From: DASUFP01 sp036274495
GTDB lineage: Bacteria; Bacteroidota; Bacteroidia; AKYH767-A; OLB10
NCBI GenBank assembly: GCA_036274495.1
Contig: DASUFP010000080.1
Coordinates: forward strand, 1 to 64,000
Reading direction: 5' to 3'
DNA: 64,000 bases
The position numbers were made by a program, and so were the translations under genes. Within the stretch, counting starts at the first letter, position 1; every line of letters starts with the position of its first letter. Shown here piece after piece: positions 36,666 to 45,081 of this stretch. The notes under the pieces were generated by a model. It was not told the DNA's origin. It saw only the letters and a program-made list of their open reading frames with translations, and made no database searches.

Positions 36666-37493
36666 TTATTTTCCGGCAACCACAAAAAACGGGTTGAGCA
36701 GATTCTCTTTATTGTAAAGCAATTCGTTGCCTTGCGGCCATACGGAAACCTTGCATCCGGCTCCTCTCGCAATTGCATGTCCTGCGGCAGTGTCCCATTC
36801 CATGGTAGGTGCAAGTCTGGGGTACACATCTGCTTCGCCTTCAGCAACCAGGCAAATCTTGAGGGAACTTCCTTTAGAAATAAAAGTTAATTCGCCATGT
36901 TGCTTTTTAAGTGTATCTATAAATGAGGCAGTATCATCAGAGAGGTGCGATCTGCTTGCAATAACAGTAAATGGCCGTCCCGGACGAATGTTTGGTAACG
37001 GTATGGCGACTGCTTTAAGGGAATCATACAACGAAGCGTCCGACATATCCGAAGTAACGTGTTGATGTGCCTGAAGTACTTTAAAACTTCCGGTATCAGT
37101 ACTTCCAAAATATAAACTACCGGTTGCAGGAACATATATAACACCGGCAACCGGATTGTGAGTATCAATGAGCGCTATGTTTACTGTAAATTCCCCGTTT
37201 CGCTTTATAAATTCTTTTGTGCCATCCAGAGGGTCTACCAGCCAGAAACGCTCCCAGTTTTTTCTTACTTCAAAAGCAATCGATTTCCCTTCTTCGCTTA
37301 GTATGGGAAGATGTGTTTCGGTGAGCCGTTGAAAAATTACAGCATGTGCCCGTTTGTCAGCTGCGGTGAGCGGAGAGCGGTCTTCTTTGTATTCTACGTC
37401 GATAGCATCCTTGTATACCTCCATAATTTCTTCGCCTGCTTTAAGTGCAGCAGCAATTGCAATTTGAAGGTAATTGTGCATGTTCATAATCAA
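36666..37493 (-). CDS. cysQ: 3'(2'),5'-bisphosphate nucleotidase CysQ
   Basis: 275 residues. It removes the 3'-phosphate of PAP, the by-product of every sulfotransferase reaction, keeping the reaction moving. The metal-binding signatures of the inositol-monophosphatase superfamily are all visible: SPLTAADKRAH, SEEGKSI, VDPLDGTKEFIKRNGEFTVNIAL and MEWDTAAGHAIARGAG. Three Met codons sit within the first five positions (1, 3 and 5); which is used is unclear. It is 78 bp from cysN and 8 bp from the flippase gene. Confidence 0.95.
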   Translation of the reverse strand: MIMNMHNYLQIAIAAALKAGEEIMEVYKDAIDVEYKEDRSPLTAADKRAHAVIFQRLTETHLPILSEEGKSIAFEVRKNWERFWLVDPLDGTKEFIKRNGEFTVNIALIDTHNPVAGVIYVPATGSLYFGSTDTGSFKVLQAHQHVTSDMSDASLYDSLKAVAIPLPNIRPGRPFTVIASRSHLSDDTASFIDTLKKQHGELTFISKGSSLKICLVAEGEADVYPRLAPTMEWDTAAGHAIARGAGCKVSVWPQGNELLYNKENLLNPFFVVAGK

Positions 37494-37571
37494 AATGGAT
37501 TCCTCTTAATTGATATTATCAGGCTTCAGAGGACGTAAATCAACGCAGATAGGGTGTACGATAGTAGGTGA

Positions 37572-38873
37572 TCAAATAATCATTCCGGCACCAACGGTTT
37601 CGTTTGTTCCTTCATCTATAAGAATGAGGCTTCCGGTAACTCTGTTTTTGCGGTAGCTGTCGTAAAACAAAGGCGATGTAGTCCGGATTTGAATGCGGGC
37701 TATATCATTCATGCCGATCTCATTGTCGTCCTCAAGCCGGTGAAGTGTATTTATGTCAACTTTGTACCTTATATCTTTAACGATACACCGAACATCTTTT
37801 GTGGTATGTTTAATGGAGTATTTCCCTCCCGGAATTAATTTTCGTTCATGCATCCAGCAAACCATCAGATCAATATCCTGACCCACCGACGGAACATTAT
37901 TTTCCCTGACAATCATATCACCCCGGCTGATGTCTATGTCAGTGTCCAGCGTCATTGTAACCGACATCGGGGAGAATGCTTCATCAATGGTATCTTCAGC
38001 GACAAAACCGTGAAGAGGATTTATAGTTTTGACACGTGCTGTGAATCCTGAAGGAAGAATTTTCACTTTATCGCCCGGCTTAAAAATACCGCCTGCGATT
38101 CTTCCCGCATACCCTCTGAAATCATGAAATTCTGTTGCCTGAGGACGAATTACATACTGCACCGGAAACCTGCAGTCGATGTGATTCTCATCACTGCTGA
38201 TATGTATGTTTTCCAGCAGGTACAAGAGTGTCGGACCCTGATACCAGGACATGTTTTGAGATTTGTCCACAACATTATCACCCTTAAGTGCTGAAATGGG
38301 AACAAAATGGATGTCTTTTACATCCAGCCGCGAAGAGAGTTTTTTGTAATCATTAACAACTTGTTCGTAAACCTCCTGTGAATAATCAACAAGATCCATT
38401 TTGTTAATGCACACAATGATATGAGGAATCTGCAGAAGTGATGCTATAAAGGAGTGGCGGTTCGTTTGTTCCACAACTCCTTTGCGTGCATCAACCAGTA
38501 TAAGGGCCATGTTAGCCGTTGAAGCACCGGTAACCATGTTTCGGGTGTACTGAATGTGACCGGGAGTATCGGCAATAATGAATTTTCGTTTAGGGGTGGC
38601 AAAATAACGGTAAGCAACATCAATGGTGATTCCCTGTTCGCGTTCGGCTCTTAGTCCGTCGGTCAGCAATGCGAGGTCAACATGTTCGAACCCCTTCTCA
38701 CGTGAAGTTCTCTCAACCGATTCAAGCTGGTCTTCAAATATCGATTTGCTGTCGAATAACAGTCTTCCAATGAGAGTGCTTTTTCCATCGTCAACGCTTC
38801 CGGCAGTTGTAAACCGGAGCAGTTCCATATTTTGGTAACTATCGAAATCGGTAAAGTTTCTGTTTGGTCCCAT
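37572..38873 (-). CDS. cysN: sulfate adenylyltransferase subunit 1 (GTPase)
   Basis: 433 residues. CysN uses GTP hydrolysis to drive CysD-catalysed formation of adenosine 5'-phosphosulfate from ATP and sulfate. EF-Tu-like G motifs are present: G1 AGSVDDGKST (24-33), DTPGHIQYTRNM (G3) and CINKMDLVDY (G4 NKMD), followed by two beta-barrel domains. There is no APS-kinase fusion at the C-terminus; a separate cysC is in the operon. Length is slightly shorter than E. coli CysN (475). Confidence 0.96.
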   Translation of the reverse strand: MGPNRNFTDFDSYQNMELLRFTTAGSVDDGKSTLIGRLLFDSKSIFEDQLESVERTSREKGFEHVDLALLTDGLRAEREQGITIDVAYRYFATPKRKFIIADTPGHIQYTRNMVTGASTANMALILVDARKGVVEQTNRHSFIASLLQIPHIIVCINKMDLVDYSQEVYEQVVNDYKKLSSRLDVKDIHFVPISALKGDNVVDKSQNMSWYQGPTLLYLLENIHISSDENHIDCRFPVQYVIRPQATEFHDFRGYAGRIAGGIFKPGDKVKILPSGFTARVKTINPLHGFVAEDTIDEAFSPMSVTMTLDTDIDISRGDMIVRENNVPSVGQDIDLMVCWMHERKLIPGGKYSIKHTTKDVRCIVKDIRYKVDINTLHRLEDDNEIGMNDIARIQIRTTSPLFYDSYRKNRVTGSLILIDEGTNETVGAGMII

Positions 38874-38915
38874 AAGGGTATTAAGTGGGTAGTGTACTTG
38901 AATGTGAATTGTGAT

Positions 38916-39821
38916 TTAGAAATAGCCAACTTTTTTACGGTCTTCCATTGCCGTTTCCGAACGTTTATCGTCAGATCGGGTACCGCGTTCGGTAGTACGT
39001 GAGGCGGCTACTTCCTGAATAATATCATCGATGGTTTTTGCATCTGAAATAACGGCACCTGTGCAGGTCATGTCACCTATGGTCCGGTAACGTACCTGCA
39101 TTTTCACCGGAGTTTCACCTTCTCTTTGAGAAATATATGCCGAGTTTGCAAGAATCATATTGTCGCGAAGAATACATTCGCGTTCATGTGAAAAATAGAT
39201 AGATGGGATTTGGATATGTTCGGTAGCCAGATACTGCCAGATGTCCATTTCGGTCCAGTTGCTTAACGGGAATACACGAAAGTGTTCTCCAATGTGTTTG
39301 CGGCCGTTTAACAGGTTCCATAATTCGGGCCGCTGATTTTTCGGATCCCATTGCCCGAAGTCATCGCGGTGTGAGAAGAATCGTTCTTTCGCTCTTGCTT
39401 TTTCCTCGTCGCGCCGCGCACCGCCAAGACACGCGTCAAATTTATTTTCTTCGATTGTTTCAAGAAGTGTGATGGTCTGCAGCATATTTCTGCTGGCATT
39501 GGGTCCCTTTTCTTCTACCGCTTTGCCGCTGTCGATACTCTTCTGTACCGATCCTACAATGAGCCGGGCTCCTATTTCATTAACCAGCATATCACGGTAA
39601 GCCAATGTTTCAGGAAAATTGTGTCCGGTATCAATATGCACCAGCGGAAAGGGGATTTTAGCAGGGAAAAATGCCTTTCTCGCAAGATGGGTCATCACTA
39701 TCGAATCTTTGCCGCCCGAAAACAACAGTGCAGGCCGTTCAAACTGCGCCGCAGTTTCCCGGATCACATAAATGGCTTCCGATTCCAGAATTCGAAGATG
39801 ATTTAAGTTGTATAATATCAT
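38916..39821 (-). CDS. cysD: sulfate adenylyltransferase subunit 2
   Basis: 301 residues. The PP-loop SGGKDS (35-40) binds ATP; the ALLFSGGKDSIVM and HIDTGHNFPE segments are hallmarks of the PAPS reductase/ATP sulfurylase fold, with the ATP-sulfurylase version lacking the C-terminal Cys of the reductase. SNWTEMDIWQYLATEHI and ILRDNMILANSAYIS-type end segments agree with CysD. It works as a complex with CysN, encoded 42 bp downstream, and starts four bases inside the cysC end. Confidence 0.96.
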   Translation of the reverse strand: MILYNLNHLRILESEAIYVIRETAAQFERPALLFSGGKDSIVMTHLARKAFFPAKIPFPLVHIDTGHNFPETLAYRDMLVNEIGARLIVGSVQKSIDSGKAVEEKGPNASRNMLQTITLLETIEENKFDACLGGARRDEEKARAKERFFSHRDDFGQWDPKNQRPELWNLLNGRKHIGEHFRVFPLSNWTEMDIWQYLATEHIQIPSIYFSHERECILRDNMILANSAYISQREGETPVKMQVRYRTIGDMTCTGAVISDAKTIDDIIQEVAASRTTERGTRSDDKRSETAMEDRKKVGYF

Positions 39822-40438
39822 GGTTTGATTTGGATCCTTTTCAATACTGATTCGGTAATTAATGCTGTCGACTGACGTGCTTGCATCAAGTGGGTGTTCA
39901 CGGTGAGCTCCGGATGGAGTGGCGGTTCGAATGGTGAACTAATACCGGTAAAATCGGCTATTTCTCCATTACGTGCTTTTTTGTAAAGTCCTTTCATATC
40001 TCGAGTTTCGCATACCTCAAGCGGACAATCTACAAAAACTTCAAAAAATTCACCCGGAGCTACCAGCTTTCTGACATTGTCGCGGTCGGAACGAAAGGGA
40101 GAGATAAAAGCAGTTATGACGACAACTCCGGCATCCACAAATAATTTGGCAACCTCTCCTATTCTTCTGATGTTTTCTTTACGTCCTGCTTCCGAAAAAT
40201 CCAAATTGCTGTTAAGGCCGTTTCGGATATTGTCGCCATCCAAAACATATGTCCTGATTCCTTTGGAATGCAATTGCTGTTCAAGTGCATTCGCCAAAGT
40301 GCTTTTGCCCGAACCCGAAAGGCCGGTAAGCCAAACGATACACGGCTTATGGCCGTTCAGATGCTGCCGGTCGGATTTTGAAATTCGGTAGGCTTGGGGT
40401 ACTATGTTTTTAGATGCAGACATTCCGGATTGTTCCAT
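39818..40438 (-). CDS. cysC: adenylylsulfate kinase
   Basis: 206 residues. It phosphorylates APS at the 3' position to give PAPS, the donor of all sulfotransferases here. The P-loop GLSGSGKST (39-47), the DGDNIRNGLN (APS-binding) and FISPFRSDRDNVRK motifs (the Ser that is phosphorylated in some homologues) and the late GLYKKARNGEIADFTGISSP-type lid are all present. It is the first gene of the operon: a near-consensus -7 box lies about 30 bp upstream, and its stop overlaps the cysD start by four bases. Confidence 0.96.
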   Translation of the reverse strand: MEQSGMSASKNIVPQAYRISKSDRQHLNGHKPCIVWLTGLSGSGKSTLANALEQQLHSKGIRTYVLDGDNIRNGLNSNLDFSEAGRKENIRRIGEVAKLFVDAGVVVITAFISPFRSDRDNVRKLVAPGEFFEVFVDCPLEVCETRDMKGLYKKARNGEIADFTGISSPFEPPLHPELTVNTHLMQARQSTALITESVLKRIQIKP

Positions 40439-40466
40439 TGCTGCAGGAACGGGGAAAAACAGGCTG

Positions 40467-40474
40467 CGAAGATA
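40467..40474 (-). promoter_or_regulatory. probable promoter box of the cysC sulfation operon
   Basis: Minus-strand TATCTTCG, one mismatch from TAnnTTTG. Transcription would begin about 25 bases before the cysC ATG. No TTG is at the standard -33 distance. Confidence 0.35.
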
Positions 40475-40568
40475 GCACTTTCACGGGGTTTAAACCACGT
40501 ATTGTACCACCAAAATAGGAGGAGATGTATTTGTCAAGTAAATGATAGTCAATAGTTTATAAATAGTT

Positions 40569-40742
40569 ATGGGATTAAAGGAACCAGACAGCCGGGAAAA
40601 TGCAACCCAGGGGTCCTTTAATGATCGGGCAGACCCGGCCCGAGGTTGTTGGATTTCATTCGCCTCAGCCTTGAATAATGAAGTGGCTTCAAAGTCATTC
40701 CGGTCTCACTTTGAGGACTTTCCGAATGTGGTTTGCGAATAA
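40569..40742 (+). CDS. possible 57-residue protein
   Basis: An ATG-to-TAA frame of 57 residues beginning MGLKEPDSRENA in the gap between two divergent genes. No family, no export signal; it contains two Cys. No promoter or ribosome site was seen before it and it could be chance. It is listed because it fills a gap of more than 300 bases. Confidence 0.2.
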   Translation: MGLKEPDSRENATQGSFNDRADPARGCWISFASALNNEVASKSFRSHFEDFPNVVCE

Positions 40743-40803
40743 CAGCATTCGTGTAAAATCATAACTTTAGCCCGGCAATGTAGTTTTTGCCGATTCGGGC
40801 TAT

Positions 40804-42282
40804 ATGAAATTACACACACCCTCAACGAGCTTAAAGTTTGACGTTTCGTTACAGTATGATCCGGCGCCGGAGAATACCGCTCATGTTGAAATAAAAAAGC
40901 GGTATGAGTTGTTCGTCAATAACAAATTTACCGCGCCAACCGGGAAAAACTATTTTGATTCTGTAAATCCTTCCAACGGGAAAGTGCTTGCAGCAATTGC
41001 ACATGCAGGATTAACGGACGTCGATAAGGCTGTTTCAGCAGCCCGGAAGGCGTATAAATCCGTATGGTCGGTGATGCCTCCGGCCGAAAGAGGTAAATAT
41101 ATTTTCCGGATCGCCCGGTTGCTTCAGGAGAGAGCCCGCGAGTTTGCCGTGATTGAATCAATGGATGGCGGCAAACCGATTCGTGAATCGAGGGATATAG
41201 ACATACCGTTAGCGGCCGCGCATTTTTTTTATTACGCGGGATGGGCCGACAAGCTGGATTTTGCATTTCCGGGAGTCCGGGCAAAACCGGTTGGAGTAGT
41301 GGGTCAGATTGTTCCATGGAATTTTCCGTTGCTTATGGCAGCATGGAAAATAGCTCCTGCGCTGGCAGCGGGAAATACAGTGGTTTTAAAACCTGCCGAA
41401 ACCACTTCGTTAACCGCCTTAAAACTTGGGGAACTCATAAGCGATGCCGGCCTGCCGCCGGGAGTGGTTAACATTGTTACCGGTGGCGGCGCAACTGGTG
41501 CAGCTCTTGTTTCGCATCCGGGAATCGATAAAATTGCTTTTACAGGATCAACTGAAGTCGGAAGGCAAATTCAGAAAGCACTGGCAGGAAGAAAAGTGAG
41601 GTATACACTTGAGTTGGGCGGAAAGGCAGCTAATATAGTTTTTGAAGATGCGGCCATTAACCAGGCTGTTGAGGGAATTGTAAACGGCATTTTTTTTAAT
41701 CAGGGACATGTTTGTTGTGCCGGAAGCAGACTGCTTGTTCAGGAAAGCATTGCCAAAGAACTTCTGCTAAAGCTTCGCGAGAGGATAAGCACATTAATTA
41801 TTGGTGATCCGCTGGATAAAAACACCGATATAGGTGCCATTAACTCAAAGGAACAACTTGATAAAATAAAATTGTTATGCCGCTCCGGAGTCAAAGAGGG
41901 GGCAAAAATGTATCAACCGGACTGCAAACTTCCTTCAAAGGGATTTTGGTTCCCGCCAACACTCTTTACAGATGTAGCCCAATCGCACCGGATTGTCAGG
42001 GAAGAAATTTTCGGACCGGTATTAACAGTACAAACATTTCGTACGCCTGATGAAGCCATCGAAAAAGCCAACAATACCCCATATGGGTTGTCGGGTGGGG
42101 TATGGACCGACAAAGGGGCTAAGGCATTTAAGGTCTCCTCTGCCCTACGGGCAGGCGTTGTTTGGGTGAATACCTACAATAAATTTGACCCGGCTTCTCC
42201 TTTCGGCGGATACAAGGAAAGCGGAATGGGGCGTGAAGGGGGACTGCATGGACTGGCTCCTTATCTGCAGTTGGAGCCATAA
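40804..42282 (+). CDS. aldehyde dehydrogenase family protein (NAD(P)-dependent)
   Basis: 492 residues, complete. The NAD-binding FTGSTEVGRQIQ, the general base Glu in LELGGKAANIVF and the catalytic Cys in FNQGHVCCAGS are all present, followed by EEIFGPVLTV and FGGYKESGMGREGG. Overall it is a typical ALDH of the betaine/retinal-dehydrogenase-like group. The substrate is unknown. It is followed after 113 bp by an HNH-type protein and then a half-length ALDH, and a box TAACTTTA at 40762 with a hairpin before the start could control it. Confidence 0.92.
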   Translation: MKLHTPSTSLKFDVSLQYDPAPENTAHVEIKKRYELFVNNKFTAPTGKNYFDSVNPSNGKVLAAIAHAGLTDVDKAVSAARKAYKSVWSVMPPAERGKYIFRIARLLQERAREFAVIESMDGGKPIRESRDIDIPLAAAHFFYYAGWADKLDFAFPGVRAKPVGVVGQIVPWNFPLLMAAWKIAPALAAGNTVVLKPAETTSLTALKLGELISDAGLPPGVVNIVTGGGATGAALVSHPGIDKIAFTGSTEVGRQIQKALAGRKVRYTLELGGKAANIVFEDAAINQAVEGIVNGIFFNQGHVCCAGSRLLVQESIAKELLLKLRERISTLIIGDPLDKNTDIGAINSKEQLDKIKLLCRSGVKEGAKMYQPDCKLPSKGFWFPPTLFTDVAQSHRIVREEIFGPVLTVQTFRTPDEAIEKANNTPYGLSGGVWTDKGAKAFKVSSALRAGVVWVNTYNKFDPASPFGGYKESGMGREGGLHGLAPYLQLEP

Positions 42283-42318
42283 AGCTGTTGGTTGAAATGG
42301 TTGTCCAGAAAGCATGAA

Positions 42319-42349
42319 TTTGTATAAAATGGATTTTTTTGTAGTTTTA
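42319..42349 (+). promoter_or_regulatory. promoter of the NUMOD4/HNH gene
   Basis: TTTG (42319-42322), 19 bp, TAGTTTTA (42342-42349), one mismatch from consensus. A small inverted repeat CTGAA/TTCAG follows. ATG is at 42396. Confidence 0.5.
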
Positions 42350-42395
42350 ACCGTCTGAACCTTTCAGATCGTATAAAATCTTTAAACACATCGTC

Positions 42396-42962
42396 ATGGT
42401 AAAAAGTCAGAAAAATGAAAAGTGGAGTGAACTTAAATTTAAAAGAGGTGCGCTTCGTTTTCGCTATGCTGTATCTTCATTTGGGCGCATAGCAAGCTTC
42501 GAAAAAAAGGTAGATGATGGACGTGTCCTCAACGGAACTTCCATTGGAGGATATCCTACGCTGAATGTAAAACCTGACGGCGAAAACCGGACTTTTTACA
42601 TTCACAAACTTGTGGCGGAACATTTTCTCGCTAAACCTGCCAAGAACAAGACGTATGTAATACATAAGGATTATAATAAAAAAAATAATCAGGCTAAAAA
42701 CCTTAAGTGGGCATCGAAAACTGAAATGGAAAAGCATCAGCAAGGCAGTCCGCTTGTGCTGAAAGCCAGAAAGGCGCGTCTGAACAAACCGATTTACAAA
42801 GGACATAAACTCACTGTTCCGGTTGTGAAACAAATTAAAACGCTCATTTTTGCAAAAAACAGAAAACAGACATTAAGTCAGATAGCGCGCAAATTCCGTA
42901 TTTCTGAAATGCAGTTGTACCGGATTAAGTCGGGGGAAAACTGGAAGCACGTAAAGATTTGA
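42396..42962 (+). CDS. NUMOD4/HNH-type endonuclease-like protein
   Basis: 188 residues. RFRYAVSSFGRIASF resembles the NUMOD4 DNA-binding motif (Y-x-V-S-x-x-G-R). The following IHKLVAEHFLAKPAKNKTYVIHKDYNKKNNQAKNLKW follows the HNH endonuclease layout of homing-type enzymes, where H-I-D-G-N-x-x-N-N is usual; here Asp-Tyr-Asn replaces Asp-Gly-Asn. A helix-turn-helix-like tail (SQIARKFRISEMQLYRI) follows. It has its own promoter and then runs 14 bp before the truncated ALDH. Not interrupting any gene, so it may be domesticated; cutting activity is doubtful. Confidence 0.75.
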   Translation: MVKSQKNEKWSELKFKRGALRFRYAVSSFGRIASFEKKVDDGRVLNGTSIGGYPTLNVKPDGENRTFYIHKLVAEHFLAKPAKNKTYVIHKDYNKKNNQAKNLKWASKTEMEKHQQGSPLVLKARKARLNKPIYKGHKLTVPVVKQIKTLIFAKNRKQTLSQIARKFRISEMQLYRIKSGENWKHVKI

Positions 42963-42976
42963 TTTAACATTTTCGC

Positions 42977-43846
42977 ATGACCCATTCTGTTGCACGGTTG
43001 CCTGTGCAAAAAACCTACAAGATTTATATTGACGGTAAATTCCCAAGGACAGAGTCGGGGCGCTACTATAAATATATAACTGACTCCGGCGTTTTTGTCG
43101 CTAATATTTGCCGTTGCAGCCGAAAAGATTTTCGGGATGCGGTAACAGCTGCACGTTTGGCTTTTGCAGGATGGAGTTGCAGGTCGGCATACAACCGCGG
43201 ACAGATACTTTATCGTATTGCCGAAACACTTGAAGGAAGAAGGGCGCAATTTGAAGCAGCGCTGAAAACCGAGGGCGTTTCAAAAACGGCTGCTGCAGCA
43301 GAAGTTGGCAAGGCAATCGATTTATTGATATATTATGCGGGCTGGACCGATAAATTCCAGCAGCTTTTTTCATCTGTAAACCCTGTAGCCTCTGCACATT
43401 TTAACTTTTCTTACCCGGAACCATCAGGTGTAGTTGCGGTTTTTTCACCTTATAAAAGCGGATTGCTCGGACTGGTTGCATCCGTTATTCCTGCAATTGC
43501 CGGGGGAAATACTGTAGTAGCTCTCGCGGCAACTAAATTTCCGCTCACTGCAATCGATTTCGCCGAAGTTGTTCACACTTCCGATGTGCCTCCCGGAGTA
43601 TTTAATGTGCTCACCGGATTCCCTGATGAGTTGTTAAAAGAATTTGCATCTCACAAAGATGTGAACGCGTTTTTATATTGTAACGATAATCCGGCAGAAC
43701 TAAAACTGGCCGAAGCAATGGGTGCTGAAAATATAAAGAGAGTTATTCCCAGACCTGAGTTTAACAAAGCTGCTATGGTTTTGTCCCCCTATCCGGTTAT
43801 GGATTTGCAGGAAATTAAAACTACCTGGCATCCTGTCGGGATGTAA
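42977..43846 (+). CDS. half-length aldehyde dehydrogenase-like protein without catalytic domain
   Basis: 289 residues. It matches the N-terminal, NAD-binding part of ALDHs: KIYIDGKFPRTESG at the start, FRDAVTAARLAFAGW, and PAIAGGNTVVALAATKFPLTA (where PALAAGNTVVLKPA is usual). It stops before the catalytic region; there is no ELGG Glu and no catalytic Cys. The stop is normal and no remainder of the gene follows before the next gene, so a frameshift does not explain it. The Lys of the usual KPA motif is also missing (Ala). It may be a non-enzymatic partner of the complete ALDH 0.7 kb upstream. Confidence 0.8.
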   Translation: MTHSVARLPVQKTYKIYIDGKFPRTESGRYYKYITDSGVFVANICRCSRKDFRDAVTAARLAFAGWSCRSAYNRGQILYRIAETLEGRRAQFEAALKTEGVSKTAAAAEVGKAIDLLIYYAGWTDKFQQLFSSVNPVASAHFNFSYPEPSGVVAVFSPYKSGLLGLVASVIPAIAGGNTVVALAATKFPLTAIDFAEVVHTSDVPPGVFNVLTGFPDELLKEFASHKDVNAFLYCNDNPAELKLAEAMGAENIKRVIPRPEFNKAAMVLSPYPVMDLQEIKTTWHPVGM

Positions 43847-43857
43847 GACAGGTGCTT

Positions 43858-44694
43858 TTAGCGGTTATCGAACCAGTAATTAAATTTTTCGACCCAGCCT
43901 GGAATGTCATCCTTACGCACTTTATCATCACCCAGCACTTTCATAAACCCCTTCTGATCTTCAAAGGCAATTACAACACATGCTTTTGGGCTTTTACCAA
44001 AAGTGCTCGAAAAAGCGGATGAGGGATTTTGAATGATGTACTCATAATTTATTTTACCCATATACATTGGCGGCCAGGGGTTGGCATTTAAGGTGCCTTT
44101 ATTAAACTCAATCTTAAAGGCTCTGTACAGTTTTGCATGTCCATCGGAAACCCTGTGGAGAAAGAGTACTTCGTTCTGATCCTTGTGCGAAGGATGAAGC
44201 GGCTTTTTATATCCTGTTGAAACAGCAGTATAATGAATTTGATTATAACCGTAACCTGAAATGGTTTGTGGAGTGTAGGTTACAGGCTTACCGTCAGGGC
44301 CGGTGAAGTTAACCGCAAACTGATTTTCTACGACATCATTTATACTGATCCTTCCCAAAACCGTATCCCCGGAATGAGTTATGATATATCCGGGAAGTTT
44401 TTCGCCCATGTGATAGATTCCAAACATACCCTCGTTGACATCAATTTTTTCCTTTCCAATTTCATCTTGTTTGGTTGATTTGCCTAAATTGTAAGAGAGC
44501 ACATCCTGCGATTTCAAACGCTTAACCGTTTTGTCGGTTGATTTCCAGTCACGATAAGTAATAATGGAATCGGTAATGCTGACTATTTCGCACTTAAGCG
44601 GTTGCTCGCTGTCCCGTAAAATGAGGATGTCCTGTCCGAATAGTGTACCGGTAAAAAAAGGCATCAATGCTAAAAAGAATAATTTTCGTATCAT
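43858..44694 (-). CDS. exported hypothetical protein
   Basis: 278 residues from ATG 44694 (a longer frame would overlap the upstream gene by 14 bases). A signal peptide MIRKLFFLALMPFFTGTLFGQ is followed by a beta-rich N-terminal repeat with the pattern D-x-I-x-L-x-D-S-E-x-x-L-K-C-E-I-V-x-x-x-D-S-I-x-Y, found in several Bacteroidota exported proteins of unknown function. It lies 1 base after the DUF4907 gene and ends the porZ-recO operon. Confidence 0.7.
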   Translation of the reverse strand: MIRKLFFLALMPFFTGTLFGQDILILRDSEQPLKCEIVSITDSIITYRDWKSTDKTVKRLKSQDVLSYNLGKSTKQDEIGKEKIDVNEGMFGIYHMGEKLPGYIITHSGDTVLGRISINDVVENQFAVNFTGPDGKPVTYTPQTISGYGYNQIHYTAVSTGYKKPLHPSHKDQNEVLFLHRVSDGHAKLYRAFKIEFNKGTLNANPWPPMYMGKINYEYIIQNPSSAFSSTFGKSPKACVVIAFEDQKGFMKVLGDDKVRKDDIPGWVEKFNYWFDNR

Positions 44695-44695
44695 C

Positions 44696-45079
44696 TTAGT
44701 CAAGTACATCCAAACTATCCAGTTCTTCCGGAGTAACAGCCGGAGGAAGAATATTATTTTTGATTTTATAAATTACAAACTCACCGGCTTTTTTTGCTTT
44801 TTCTTCACTGCTGAAACCATTATTGCCCATCACGGCCGGTACCGTAGGCTGATGAATCACAATTTTTCCGTCAACCATCACATTATAGCCCCATCCCCGA
44901 ACACCTGTGTTATCAACTGAATCAACCCGGAACAATTCCAGTGTTATTGTTGACTTGCTGTAGGGATTGTATACCGAAGGCTGCGGTGCTTTTGATTCAG
45001 TTGTGTTTTCTTCGGTATTTGAATGGCAACTTGTCAATATGGCGGTAAACAGTAAGAGTGAAAAAAGGCGAATGCTCAT
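44696..45079 (-). CDS. DUF4907 lipoprotein
   Basis: 127 residues. A signal peptide ends in LTSC, with Cys at about 18 for lipid attachment. The region about 48-115, with WGYNVMVDGKIVIHQPTVPAV and AKKAGEFVIYKIKN, matches the DUF4907 domain of Bacteroidota. Role unknown. It lies two bases after recO and one base before the next gene: part of one transcript. Confidence 0.85.
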   Translation of the reverse strand: MSIRLFSLLLFTAILTSCHSNTEENTTESKAPQPSVYNPYSKSTITLELFRVDSVDNTGVRGWGYNVMVDGKIVIHQPTVPAVMGNNGFSSEEKAKKAGEFVIYKIKNNILPPAVTPEELDSLDVLD

Positions 45080-45081
45080 TT

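Larger units (their letters stand above)
40439..40803. other. 365-bp divergent intergenic region
   Basis: It separates cysC (minus) from an aldehyde dehydrogenase gene (plus). Contents seen: a minus-strand -7-like box (40467-40474), a possible small ORF (40569-40742), a plus-strand box TAACTTTA (40762-40769) and an imperfect hairpin AGCCC+GGCAA / TTGCC+GGGCT (about 40769-40800) directly before ATG 40804. No tRNA or repeat is visible. Confidence 0.6.

Noticed and set aside
42396..42962. HNH gene as part of a group I intron or intein splitting an ALDH gene
   Set aside because: Both ALDH genes around it begin with an N-terminus and the second repeats the first half instead of completing it, so no gene is split.
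42977..43846. Half-length ALDH as a frameshifted pseudogene
   Set aside because: The frame is open to a normal stop and no C-terminal ALDH sequence follows before the next gene.
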